Positions 15,620 to 23,000 of a stretch of DNA of 32,763 nucleotides are shown one piece after another. The stretch's first letter is position 1. Each line of letters starts with the position of its first letter. The DNA comes from JAGWRI01 sp035700805 (lineage in GTDB: Bacteria; Gemmatimonadota; Gemmatimonadetes; Gemmatimonadales; Gemmatimonadaceae), in assembly GCA_035700805.1 (NCBI GenBank), contig DASSOG010000045.1, positions 1 to 32,763 on the forward strand. Direction: 5' to 3'. Made by a program: the position numbers and the translations under genes. A model generated the notes under the pieces. That model searched no databases. It had not been told where the DNA came from and was given only the letters and a program-made list of their open reading frames with translations.

Positions 15620-17428
15620 GTGTCCCTCGCCCTCGCCCGAAAATACCGCCCCAGGACCTTCGGCGACGTCGCCGTCCAGTCACACGTAGCCAATACGCTG
15701 CGGGGGGCGGTGGCCCGTGGCCGGGTGGCGCATGGCTACCTGCTGTGCGGCCCGCGTGGCGTGGGCAAGACGACGCTTGCCCGCGTGCTCGCCATGGCGC
15801 TCAACTGCGAGAACCGGCAGCCGGACGGCGAACCCTGCGGCACGTGCACCAGTTGCAACCGCATCTGGAGCGGATCCTCGTCGCTGGACGTGGTGGAGAT
15901 CGACGCCGCCAGCAATCGCGGCGTGGACGACGCCCGTGAACTCCGCGAGCGCGCCATGTACGCGCCGTCGGGCGAGCATGGCTACAAGGTCTACATCGTG
16001 GACGAGGCCCACATGCTCACGCGCGAGGCGTGGAACGCGCTCCTCAAGGTCCTGGAGGAGCCGCCCCCGCGCGTGGTGTTCGTGTTCGCCACCACGGAGC
16101 CGCAGAAGATCGCGCAGGCCGCCGCACCGGTGCTCAGCCGCCTGCAGCGCTTCGACTTCAAGCGCATGGGGGCGGGCGACATCCGCCAGCGGCTGGAGGC
16201 CATCCTGGCGTCAGAGCAGGTGGACGCGGAGCCGGAGGCGCTGCTCATGATCGCACGGGCGGCCGACGGTTCCATGCGCGACGCGCTGAGTCTCACGGAT
16301 CAGGTCCTGTCCATGGACGAAGGGGCCATCACCGCCGCCCGCGTGCGCGAGGCGCTGGGCTTCGTGGCCGAGGACGAGTTCCTCGCGGTGCTGGACATCG
16401 TGGCGGAGCGTCGCGCCGGGGACGTGTTCGCCTTCGTGGCCCGGCTGGCGGATGCGGGGGTGGACTTCGGCATCTTCCTCACGGGGCTTGGCGACATGCT
16501 GCGCGCGCAGCTCGCGGTCACGCTGGGCGGCGCCGCGCCCGACGTGTCTGAGGCGGCGCGACGGGCGCTGGCCGAGCGCGCGAGCCGCCTGGCCGCGGGA
16601 GACCTGCTGCGCATGCTCAGCGCGCTCGCGGAACTGGAGCCGATGTACCGGCAGAGCGGCCAGCAGCAGATGCTCATCGAGATGCTCCTGGTCCGGTTTG
16701 CCCTCATGGACCGGACGGTGGAATTGTCGGAGCTGCTTGGGGCGCTGGGTCCGGGGAGCGGGGAGGCCACCGGTGGGGGCGGCAGGGGCGGCAGCGGCGG
16801 CCCGACCCCGGCCCGTGAGCGCACGCAGGCGTCAGGTTCCCGCGCCTCGTCCAGCGCTTCACGGCCCTCATCCAGCCGCGACGCGAGTGGTGCGGCCGCA
16901 GCGTCGCCCACGCACAAGGCTGCGCCGGCCAGTCCGCCCGCGGCAGTCCGGGCCACGCAGGTCGAGCGGCCCGTCAGCCTGCCCGACCCGCCGCCCGTGC
17001 TGGCCGACGCATCGCCCTCGGCGGCCCCCCGCCCGGTACCGCTGGAGCTCGCCCGGGTGGCAGAGCGCTGGGACGAGCTCGTGGAACGGCTTCGCGCCGC
17101 CGGCCAGCCGGTGGTGGCCGATGCCCTCCAGAATGCCGCGCCCGCCTCGGTGTCGGCCGCGAATGGCGGCGTGCTGGCCATTGCGCAGCGGACGCCCAAT
17201 CCGTTCCACGCGCGCGCCATCCAGGAGCGCAGCGCCGATGTGCTCGCGGTGCTTCAGGGGTGGTTCGCCGGGGTGGCCCGGATCTCGGTTTCGTCGGAGC
17301 CGAGCACCGCGCCTCCGCGTCGGCTCACGGACGAGATGCTCAGGAGCGAGCGCCTGGCTCGGTTGCGTCAGCAAAATCCATTGCTGGGTACCGCCATAGA
17401 CGTGCTGGACCTGGACGTTGCCGACTGA
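15620..17428 (+). CDS. dnaX: DNA polymerase III subunit gamma/tau
   Basis: A 602-residue clamp-loader ATPase. It opens and loads the beta clamp and, through its C-terminal tau-like part, couples to the replicase. Seen: LARKYRPRTFGDV at the N-terminus, Walker A GPRGVGKTT (44-52), zinc cysteines C63, C73, C76 and C79, Walker B VDEAH (127-131), sensor ATTEPQKI, and the arginine-finger motif as SRL (S173, R174) where many homologues have SRC. Domain III follows to about residue 365. A Gly/Ala/Ser/Pro-rich linker (about 380-470) joins it to a C-terminal domain with WDELVERLRAAG. No A-rich slippery site was seen, so a shorter gamma form by frameshifting is not supported. Start GTG at 15620 has no Shine-Dalgarno sequence. 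Confidence 0.95.
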   Translation: MSLALARKYRPRTFGDVAVQSHVANTLRGAVARGRVAHGYLLCGPRGVGKTTLARVLAMALNCENRQPDGEPCGTCTSCNRIWSGSSSLDVVEIDAASNRGVDDARELRERAMYAPSGEHGYKVYIVDEAHMLTREAWNALLKVLEEPPPRVVFVFATTEPQKIAQAAAPVLSRLQRFDFKRMGAGDIRQRLEAILASEQVDAEPEALLMIARAADGSMRDALSLTDQVLSMDEGAITAARVREALGFVAEDEFLAVLDIVAERRAGDVFAFVARLADAGVDFGIFLTGLGDMLRAQLAVTLGGAAPDVSEAARRALAERASRLAAGDLLRMLSALAELEPMYRQSGQQQMLIEMLLVRFALMDRTVELSELLGALGPGSGEATGGGGRGGSGGPTPARERTQASGSRASSSASRPSSSRDASGAAAASPTHKAAPASPPAAVRATQVERPVSLPDPPPVLADASPSAAPRPVPLELARVAERWDELVERLRAAGQPVVADALQNAAPASVSAANGGVLAIAQRTPNPFHARAIQERSADVLAVLQGWFAGVARISVSSEPSTAPPRRLTDEMLRSERLARLRQQNPLLGTAIDVLDLDVAD

Positions 17429-17448
17429 TTCCGCGGCGCAGGCCGTGC

Positions 17449-17478
17449 TTGCCTCGCCCCCTCGGCGCGGGGTAGTTT
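17449..17478 (+). promoter_or_regulatory. Candidate promoter before ybaB-recR
   Basis: TTGCCT (17449-17454) and TAGTTT (17473-17478) are 18 bases apart in the 76-base gap after dnaX. TAGTTTAA is conspicuous in this GC-rich DNA. The start would fall near 17485, leaving a leader of about 20 bases before the ATG at 17505. Confidence 0.45.
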
Positions 17479-17504
17479 AACCCTTCACTTCCGTTGTGGA
17501 CGCG

Positions 17505-17822
17505 ATGCCAGATTTCATGAAGATCCTGCAGCAGGCGCAGGAGATGCAGGGCAAGATGCAGCAGATTCAGGCCGACCTGGAGAAGCTGACGGTGACGGGC
17601 TCGGCGGGCGGTGGCATGGTCACCGTCGAGGCCAACGGCTCGGGTCATGTGCGCCGGGTGTCCATCGATCCGTCCGTGGTCAATCCCGCCGATGTCGAGA
17701 TGCTGGAAGACCTGGTGGTGGTGGCCGTCAGCGAGGCGCAGAAGAAGGCACAGGCCGTGGCGCAGGAGCAGATGGGCGCGTTGACCGGCGGCCTCCACCT
17801 GCCGTTCAAGCTGCCCGTGTGA
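17505..17822 (+). CDS. ybaB: YbaB/EbfC family nucleoid-associated protein
   Basis: A 105-residue DNA-binding protein of the YbaB/EbfC family, which forms dimers with a tweezer-like shape and coats DNA. Seen: MPDFMKILQQAQEMQGKMQQIQ, the N-terminal helix with the family's QAQ..QxKMQ pattern, then the beta hairpin GGGMVTVEANGSGHVRRVSIDPSVV and the second helix MLEDLVVVAVSEAQKKAQ. The ATG at 17505 gives the canonical N-terminus; a GTG at 17496 would add three residues. It lies between dnaX and recR as in many bacteria, and recR starts 1 base after its stop. Confidence 0.93.
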   Translation: MPDFMKILQQAQEMQGKMQQIQADLEKLTVTGSAGGGMVTVEANGSGHVRRVSIDPSVVNPADVEMLEDLVVVAVSEAQKKAQAVAQEQMGALTGGLHLPFKLPV

Positions 17823-17823
17823 C

Positions 17824-18423
17824 GTGTCGGCCATCGAGGACTTGGCCACGGAGTTGGCGAGGTTGCCGGGGATCGGTCGCAAGACCGCGTTTCGGCTGAC
17901 GTATCACCTGCTGAAGCAGCCGCCGGAACAGGGGCGGCGACTGGGGCAGGCGCTGCTCGCGCTGGGAGAGCGGGTGCACACCTGTGAGCGGTGCTTCAAC
18001 TACACGGACGAAGCGCTGTGCGCGGTGTGCCGCGATCCGCGGCGTGACCAGTCGGTGGTGTGTGTGGTGGAGGAGGCGTCGGACATCGGGGCCATTGAAC
18101 GGGCGGGCGAGTTTCGCGGAGTATATCATGTGCTCGGTGGGCGCCTGGCCCCGCTGGATGGTGTGGGGCCCGAGGACCTGACGTTGGATCGCCTGGTGGC
18201 GCGCGTGCAGCCCGGCGGCCCCGTGCGAGAGGTGATAGTGGCCACGAATCCGAGTGTGGAAGGTGAGACCACGGCGTTGCTGGTACGGCAGGAGCTGGGG
18301 CGGGCGGGCGTGACGGACGTAGCCGTGACTCGCATTGCGCTGGGGTTGCCGGTGGGTGGCGATCTGGAATACGCTGACGGGGTGACCATTGCGCGGGCCC
18401 TGGCGGCGCGGAGGGCGATGTGA
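17824..18423 (+). CDS. recR: Recombination mediator protein RecR
   Basis: A 199-residue RecR of normal length, acting with RecO (and RecF) to load RecA on SSB-coated single-stranded DNA. Seen: a helix-hairpin-helix LARLPGIGRKTAFRLTYHLL, the zinc finger with C54, C57, C66 and C69, the Toprim segment VVCVVEEASDIGAIERAG, YHVLGGRLAPLDGVGPEDL and the C-terminal TRIALGLPVGGDLEYADGVT. GTG at 17824 is 1 base after the ybaB stop. Its TGA overlaps the ATG of the next gene by one base (TGATG at 18421-18425). Confidence 0.96.
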   Translation: MSAIEDLATELARLPGIGRKTAFRLTYHLLKQPPEQGRRLGQALLALGERVHTCERCFNYTDEALCAVCRDPRRDQSVVCVVEEASDIGAIERAGEFRGVYHVLGGRLAPLDGVGPEDLTLDRLVARVQPGGPVREVIVATNPSVEGETTALLVRQELGRAGVTDVAVTRIALGLPVGGDLEYADGVTIARALAARRAM

Positions 18424-18695
18424 TGGGCAGGCGCGATTCGGTGGCGCTGGCGGTCGGGTTTGCCGGCGGGCTGGTGGCAGGGCTGGTGGCGTGGAGCGTC
18501 CAGATGGAGCGTTCGCGTCGCGGGTTGTTCAGCAGCAGCGCGGTACGCCGCGTGGCAGCGCTGGGCTACCTGAAGGGCCAGCCCGGTGCCCACACCGCGC
18601 GGTTGCTGGCGGAATACGTGGAGTGGGAGCCCTTGCCGTTGCTCAGGCGGCGCGGGCGGCGGATGTTGCGACACATGCAGGCCTACCTCGAATAG
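18423..18695 (+). CDS. Small single-pass membrane protein of unknown function
   Basis: A 90-residue protein not recognised as a named family. It has one hydrophobic helix near the N-terminus (about residues 6-25, VALAVGFAGGLVAGLVAW) followed by a basic cytoplasmic-type tail (RSRRGLFSSSAVRRVAALGYLKG and LLRRRGRRMLRHM). It starts with ATG overlapping the recR stop by one base (GTG at 18420 is an alternative) and ends 14 bases before the Roadblock gene. Tight packing on both sides makes it a real gene of the recR-roadblock-mglA unit. The position suggests, but does not show, a role as membrane anchor or partner for the Roadblock/MglA pair. Confidence 0.72.
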   Translation: MGRRDSVALAVGFAGGLVAGLVAWSVQMERSRRGLFSSSAVRRVAALGYLKGQPGAHTARLLAEYVEWEPLPLLRRRGRRMLRHMQAYLE

Positions 18696-18709
18696 ACAGG
18701 CGGACACCC

Positions 18710-19198
18710 ATGCCCGTTGGTGCAGCGAGCTGGTCATTCACGGAAGACGACTTCAACGCCATCACCGCGGCGTTGAAGCACTTTCTCACGGACAGCAGTG
18801 CGCGGTGCGCGCTGCTGGTGGATCGCACGGGGCAGCTCGTGGCCACGGTGGGTGAGCAGCCCAAGTTCGACCCCACCACGTTTGCCACGCTCACCGCCGC
18901 GGACTTCAGCGCCAACGACCAGTTGGCCAAGCTCATCGGCGAGTCCGACTTCAACTCGCTCTTTCACCAGGGCGAGAAGGAGTCGATGTACCTGGCGGAT
19001 GTCGCGCGACGCGTGATCCTGGTCGTGCTGTTCGACAACCGCACCACCCTTGGCCTGGTCCGTCTCAAGATGAAGCAGACAGTCGAGGAACTCACCCGGC
19101 TCTTCGAAGAAGTGTTCGCTCGCGGGGCCTCCGGGCAGCCCGCGGCCCCCAATATTCTCGCCGGCGCGGACGACGAGATCGACAAGCTGTTCCAGTAA
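18710..19198 (+). CDS. Roadblock/LC7 domain protein (MglB-like)
   Basis: A 162-residue protein with a Roadblock/LC7 fold. Seen: an N-terminal helix FTEDDFNAITAALKHFLTDS, then CALLVDRTGQLVATVGEQP, the beta-turn-beta core of the family, TFATLTAADFSANDQLAKLIGE, and the SMYLADVARRVILVVLFDNRTTLGLVRLK block. A C-terminal acidic helix ends in DDEIDKLFQ. In Myxococcus and Thermus such proteins (MglB) are GTPase-activating partners of MglA. Here the next gene, 12 bases on, is an MglA-type GTPase, so a GAP or regulator role is a well-founded inference. The ATG at 18710 is chosen because it opens just before the conserved helix. Confidence 0.87.
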   Translation: MPVGAASWSFTEDDFNAITAALKHFLTDSSARCALLVDRTGQLVATVGEQPKFDPTTFATLTAADFSANDQLAKLIGESDFNSLFHQGEKESMYLADVARRVILVVLFDNRTTLGLVRLKMKQTVEELTRLFEEVFARGASGQPAAPNILAGADDEIDKLFQ

Positions 19199-19210
19199 GG
19201 AGACCATGGC

Positions 19211-19888
19211 ATGTCGATGATCAACTACGCGTCCCGCGAGATCAACTGCAAGATCGTCTATTACGGCCCGGGGCTGGGCGGCAAGACGAGCAACCTGGAA
19301 CACGTATACGGCAAGGTGCAGCCGGACACGCGGGGCAAGCTCATCTCGCTGGCCACCGAGACCGAACGCACGCTCTTCTTTGACTTCCTGCCGGTGGACC
19401 TGGGCACCATTCGCGGATTCAAGACCCGCTTCCACCTGTACACGGTGCCCGGCCAGGTGTACTACAACGCCAGCCGCAAGCTCATCCTGAAGGGCGTGGA
19501 CGGCATCGTGTTCGTGGGCGACTCGCAGCTCGAGCGCATGGAGGCCAACCAGGAGGCCATGCAGAACCTGTACGACAACATGGCCGAGTATGGGTATGAC
19601 CTCACGAAGATGCCATTTATAATTCAGTATAACAAGCGCGACCTGCCCAACGCGGCGCCGGTGGCCGACCTCCAGGCGGCGCTCAACCCGGGCTGGGAAG
19701 TGGCCGACGCCGCGAAGCAGCGCGTCACCCCCGACCCGGCGCACGCCGGCGAGAACCTGGTGGAGCAGCTCCCCACCGGCGAGTGGATCGAGCGGGCGCC
19801 CTACTTCGAGGCCGTGGCCATCACCGGCGATGGCGTGTTCGAGACGCTGCGCGCCGTGAGCAAGCTCGTGCTCAAGTCCCTGGCCTGA
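19211..19888 (+). CDS. mglA: MglA-type small Ras-like GTPase with an insertion
   Basis: A 225-residue Ras-like GTPase of the MglA family, which sets cell polarity and drives gliding in Myxococcus. Seen: SREINCKIVYYGPGLGGKTSN with the P-loop (K25, T26), TETERTLFFDFLP and the switch II segment TVPGQVYYN (MglA-type, with PGQ for the usual DxxGQ), and QYNKRDLP for base recognition. The C-terminal FEAVAITGDGVFETLRAVSKL is typical. Between about residues 158 and 198 there is a stretch of some 40 residues where known MglA proteins have about 10, giving 225 instead of 195 residues. AAGGAG lies about 8 bases before the ATG at 19211. Paired with the Roadblock protein upstream. Confidence 0.92.
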   Translation: MSMINYASREINCKIVYYGPGLGGKTSNLEHVYGKVQPDTRGKLISLATETERTLFFDFLPVDLGTIRGFKTRFHLYTVPGQVYYNASRKLILKGVDGIVFVGDSQLERMEANQEAMQNLYDNMAEYGYDLTKMPFIIQYNKRDLPNAAPVADLQAALNPGWEVADAAKQRVTPDPAHAGENLVEQLPTGEWIERAPYFEAVAITGDGVFETLRAVSKLVLKSLA

Positions 19889-19910
19889 CGCCGGTGGGAC
19901 GGGGCGCCAC

Positions 19911-20627
19911 GTGAATCTTCCAAACTGGCTGACGGTGGGTCGCATCATCGCGACCCCCTTCATCGCCTGGCTCCCGTTCTCCGGCTCCTCCCAGGCCCGG
20001 TTCATCGCCTGGCTGCTGTTCGCGCTGGCCGCCATTACCGACTACATCGACGGCCGCCTGGCCCGCAGCCGCGCCCAGGAAACCGACCTCGGCCGGCTGC
20101 TCGACCCGGCGGCCGACAAGCTGCTCGTCATCGCCACGTTCATCCCGATGTTCGTGCTGACGGGCTCCGGCGCCTCGGCCTCGCTGTACAGCCATCTGTA
20201 CACTCCTGTGGTCGCCGGCAGCGTGGGCGCCGTGATGAAGCCCAGTGGCCTGGCCGCCTTCCCGTTCGTCACGCCGGTGGGCCTCATCGCGCTGCCCTGG
20301 TGGATCCCGGTCCTGATCCTGGGGCGCGAGGCGTACATGGCCATCTTCCGGCAGGTGGCCCGCCGGCGCGGCGTGGTGATCAGCGCCATCGGCCCCGCCA
20401 AGTGGAAGACCGCCATGCAACTCGTATGGGTGGGCTCGGCGTTCTTCTGGTTCTTCATCGCCACCGTGGCCATGAACCGCCGGTGGCAGGGCGATGCGTG
20501 GCGGTACTTTGCCTGGTTCAACGGCACCGTTGGCGTCGTGATGATGGTCGGCGCCACCACGCTGACCGTGTACTCGCTCTGGCTCTACATGAGCCGGTAC
20601 GGGAAGCTGCTGCGCGCGAGATCGTAG
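19911..20627 (+). CDS. pgsA: CDP-alcohol phosphatidyltransferase (phosphatidylglycerophosphate synthase-like)
   Basis: A 238-residue membrane enzyme joining CDP-diacylglycerol to glycerol-3-phosphate, by family. Seen: the N-terminal NLPNWLTVGRIIATPFIAWL and the catalytic CDP-OH-P signature DGRLARSRAQETDLGRLLDP followed by AADK, with all aspartates in place. ILGREAYMAIFRQVARRRGVVI matches PgsA rather than phosphatidylserine synthases. Four or more membrane segments are evident. It is some 45 residues longer than the usual PgsA because of a loop (about 83-125) between early helices and a longer C-terminus. Another alcohol acceptor cannot be excluded. GTG at 19911 follows mglA by 22 bases. Confidence 0.88.
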   Translation: MNLPNWLTVGRIIATPFIAWLPFSGSSQARFIAWLLFALAAITDYIDGRLARSRAQETDLGRLLDPAADKLLVIATFIPMFVLTGSGASASLYSHLYTPVVAGSVGAVMKPSGLAAFPFVTPVGLIALPWWIPVLILGREAYMAIFRQVARRRGVVISAIGPAKWKTAMQLVWVGSAFFWFFIATVAMNRRWQGDAWRYFAWFNGTVGVVMMVGATTLTVYSLWLYMSRYGKLLRARS

Positions 20628-20652
20628 CGCCCGCGCGCCCGCGGCCAGGCGA

Positions 20653-20658
20653 TAGATT
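20653..20658 (+). promoter_or_regulatory. Candidate -10 element upstream of cinA
   Basis: TAGATT occurs in the 64-base gap between pgsA and cinA, with the same sequence as the candidate dnaX element. Initiation would be near 20664. No clear -35 box is seen. Confidence 0.35.
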
Positions 20659-20662
20659 CCTG

Positions 20663-20695
20663 ATGGAGCCGCACGCAGGCACGAGGCCATCATGA
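20663..20695 (+). CDS. Possible 10-residue leader peptide overlapping the cinA start
   Basis: ATG at 20663 opens a frame of ten codons (MEPHAGTRPS) that ends in TGA at 20693-20695. The stop overlaps the cinA ATG as ATGA. It begins 4 bases after a candidate -10 element. The arrangement would allow translational coupling, but there is no ribosome-binding site, and the frame may be fortuitous. Confidence 0.2.
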   Translation: MEPHAGTRPS

Positions 20696-21936
20696 AGATC
20701 GAACTGGTCACCATCGGCGACGAGCTGCTGCTCGGATTCACCGTCGATACCAATGCCGCCCACCTGGCGCGAGAACTCTCGCGGGTGGGCATCGAGATTG
20801 ACCGGCGGATCACCGTCCGCGACGAGGCGCCGGCCATCGCGGCCGCCGTCCAGGAAGGCCTGGACCGCGTGGGAGGCGTGATCACCACCGGAGGGCTCGG
20901 GCCCACCAGCGACGACCTCACCAAGCCCGCCATCGCCGCGCTGTTCGGGCGCGAGATGCGCTTTGACACGGAGCACTGGGAGTGGATGTCCCATCGGTGG
21001 CGCGAACGCTTTGGCCGCGACATCCCCGAGGTCAACCGGCAGCAGGCGATGGTCCCCGAAGGCGCGACGAAGCTGGAGAATCACCACGGCTCGGCGCCCG
21101 GCATCTGGCTGGAGGATGACCGCGGACGCTGGGTGGCCATGCTGCCAGGCGTCCCGCGCGAGATGCGCGGCATGCTGGCGGACGCCCTGCTCCCACTGCT
21201 GAGCGAGCGCGCTGCCGGTGGGCACGTGGTCCGCTCGCTGACGCTGCGCACCACCGGCGTGCCGGAGTCGTCAATCGCGGAGCGCGTGGCCACCATCAAC
21301 GGCGGCATCACGGGCGTGGACCTCGCGTACCTGCCCAGCGCGGCAGGCGTGGACCTGCGCATCACGGCGCGCGACCTGCTGCCCGAAGAGGCGGAGCGCC
21401 GGCTGGTGGCTGCCGCGACGGCGCTACGCTCGGCGGTGGGCCCCATGATCTACGGCCAGGATGATGCGGACATGGCGGCCCTGGTGCTCGACGCCTGCCG
21501 CGCACGCGGCCTGTCCATCGCGGTGGCGGAGAGCTGCACGGGCGGCATGCTCGGGGAGCGACTGACGCGCATCCCCGGGTCGAGCGACGTCTTCCTGGGC
21601 GGCGTAATCGCCTATGCCAACGAGGTGAAGTCAGCCCTGCTGGACGTCCCCGCGGCGCTCATCCGCGCGCACGGAGCCGTGAGCGAGGAAGTGGCCCGCG
21701 CCATGGCGGCCGGGGCCCGGCAGCGGCTTGGCGCGGAAATCGGCATCGGGATCACCGGCGTTGCAGGTCCCGACGGCGGCACGCCGGACAAGCCCGTGGG
21801 CACGGTGTGGATTGCCGTGGACTTCGCCGGCGACGTCCGTCCGCTGCTGCTGCACTCCTGGGGCGATCGGCAGGAGGTGCGTGAGCGGGCCACGCAGGCG
21901 GCGCTGAACCTCGTGAAGCTCGTCGTGACGGGGTGA
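20692..21936 (+). CDS. cinA: CinA: competence/damage-inducible protein with nicotinamide-nucleotide amidase domain
   Basis: A 414-residue two-domain CinA. The N-terminal MoaB/MogA-like domain (residues 1 to about 170) shows IELVTIGDELLLGFTVDTNA and VITTGGLGPTSDDLTKPAIA; family members have ADP-ribose pyrophosphatase activity. A middle linker domain follows. The C-terminal PncC domain (about 255-414) shows IAVAESCTGGMLGERLTRIP with the catalytic Ser, GGVIAYANEVK and GIGITGVAGPDGGTPDKPVG; it deamidates nicotinamide mononucleotide to nicotinate mononucleotide for NAD salvage. Length is normal. Its stop lies 7 bases from the stop of the convergent plug-domain gene. Confidence 0.95.
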   Translation: MKIELVTIGDELLLGFTVDTNAAHLARELSRVGIEIDRRITVRDEAPAIAAAVQEGLDRVGGVITTGGLGPTSDDLTKPAIAALFGREMRFDTEHWEWMSHRWRERFGRDIPEVNRQQAMVPEGATKLENHHGSAPGIWLEDDRGRWVAMLPGVPREMRGMLADALLPLLSERAAGGHVVRSLTLRTTGVPESSIAERVATINGGITGVDLAYLPSAAGVDLRITARDLLPEEAERRLVAAATALRSAVGPMIYGQDDADMAALVLDACRARGLSIAVAESCTGGMLGERLTRIPGSSDVFLGGVIAYANEVKSALLDVPAALIRAHGAVSEEVARAMAAGARQRLGAEIGIGITGVAGPDGGTPDKPVGTVWIAVDFAGDVRPLLLHSWGDRQEVRERATQAALNLVKLVVTG

Positions 21937-21943
21937 GGGCGGA

Positions 21944-22801
21944 CTATCGCGTCCAGAAGTAGATGGCCGCGCAGGCGTTGCCCATTGCCTCCACCGGCAG
22001 CGACGCCCCGCCGGGGTATGACGCAATGGCTTCGATCGTGTTCGCGTTGAACCCCATGAGCGGGCCCAGCACGTCAGGTCCCGCGTCAATGTTCGTGGTG
22101 TCGGCCCGCTGCGCCTGCTTCAATTCATCCAGCGGCGAGGCGCGCCCCGCCTGCGTCCTGGGCCAGATTTGTACCCCATTCAGCGCGATGTAAATGCCGT
22201 CCATGTGACATCTGGGATAGTTCAACGTGATTCCGTCGGCCGTCTCGCTGACCCGCAACGGAGGAATGCGGCGCAGGATGTCCAGCAGGTTCGTCACGCC
22301 CATCCGGTCAATGTCTTCGTGCGTGTAGAATCGTCCGGAGGCGCTGTTGAGGGCCCGCCGCTGGTAGAACTGGTCGTATCGGCTGGTGTACGCCAGGCGA
22401 CCAGGCTTTCCGAACCGGTCCACCGCCGTGGTCACCACGGTCTGCAGTTGTACCGCGCCGGGGGTGAGCACCACCGCGGCCAGCGACGTATCGCGCGGCG
22501 TCCGGACGATGATGTCCACGGGCCCGAACCCGATCTTGCGAACCCGCACCAGGTGCAACCCTTCGGGCACGTCGTTCAGCCGGAACCGCCCGAACGGATC
22601 CGTGCGGGCGGTGACCGGAAGCGACTGGACGCTGATCTCGGCGTCCGGGACGGGCTGCGAGAGGGAATCCACCACCCGGCCCAGGATGCTCACCGCAGGT
22701 GCCGGCCGTTGGGCAGTCACCACGGCCGGCCACGCGCAGCAAGCGAAAAGCGCTATCGCTGCGAGGCCGCGCCGTGCGCCGGCGCGAGACGATGGTGCCA
22801 T
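21944..22801 (-). CDS. Exported carboxypeptidase-regulatory/plug domain protein lacking a beta-barrel
   Basis: A 285-residue exported protein. Start ATG at 22801 is chosen because GGGAGGA sits 5 bases upstream and it opens a signal peptide (APSSRAGARRGLAAIALFA, then a cut after VTAQ). Residues about 37-115 form a CarboxypepD_reg-like beta-sandwich (VSILGRVVDSLSQPVPDAEI, TDPFGRFRLNDVPEG, LVRVRKIGFGPV). Residues about 150-285 resemble a TonB-receptor plug (FYTHEDIDRMGVTNLLDILR, DGIYIALNGVQIWP, IEAIASYPGGASLP) and end at CAAIYFWTR. There is no TonB-dependent barrel. Two cysteines (in YPRCHMDG and GNACAAIY) could form a disulfide. Function unknown; an outer-membrane or periplasmic binding role is inferred. 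It is divergent from the LuxR-type gene. Confidence 0.8.
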   Translation of the reverse strand: MAPSSRAGARRGLAAIALFACCAWPAVVTAQRPAPAVSILGRVVDSLSQPVPDAEISVQSLPVTARTDPFGRFRLNDVPEGLHLVRVRKIGFGPVDIIVRTPRDTSLAAVVLTPGAVQLQTVVTTAVDRFGKPGRLAYTSRYDQFYQRRALNSASGRFYTHEDIDRMGVTNLLDILRRIPPLRVSETADGITLNYPRCHMDGIYIALNGVQIWPRTQAGRASPLDELKQAQRADTTNIDAGPDVLGPLMGFNANTIEAIASYPGGASLPVEAMGNACAAIYFWTR

Positions 22802-22971
22802 GAGATCCTCCCAGGTGGCGATCCTGCAGGTCATGAAATCCGCCATCCACTCCGCAGAATGCGCGGTCCGGGCGCGTAAGGCAAGTCTTCGGTCCAGGTC
22901 TTACCGACTTCTGACACTATTCCGGCCGGGTTGGTCCGCAGGGTGGGCCTATCCGGTTGCCAAGCAAGCAG

Positions 22972-23000
22972 TTGCTAACGGTAATCAATCCAGATAATTT
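22972..23000 (+). promoter_or_regulatory. Candidate promoter of the LuxR-type gene
   Basis: An AT-rich island in the divergent gap holds TTGCTA (22972-22977) and GATAAT/TAATTT (22993-23000). TTG to TA spacing is 20 bases, as in the TTG-N20-TAGCTT of the SRP RNA promoter. Initiation near 23007 would exclude the TTG at 23001 as start codon. Confidence 0.45.

Noticed and set aside
15620..17428. Programmed frameshift producing gamma in dnaX
   Set aside because: No A-AAA-AAG-like slippery heptamer was found in the GC-rich coding sequence.
22870..22915. Imperfect repeat AAGTCTTCGG / GGTCTTACCGACTT near the divergent promoter region
   Set aside because: Pairing is short and interrupted (GTAAG/CTTAC, AAGTC/GACTT); weaker than the CGGTAATC repeat and could be chance.
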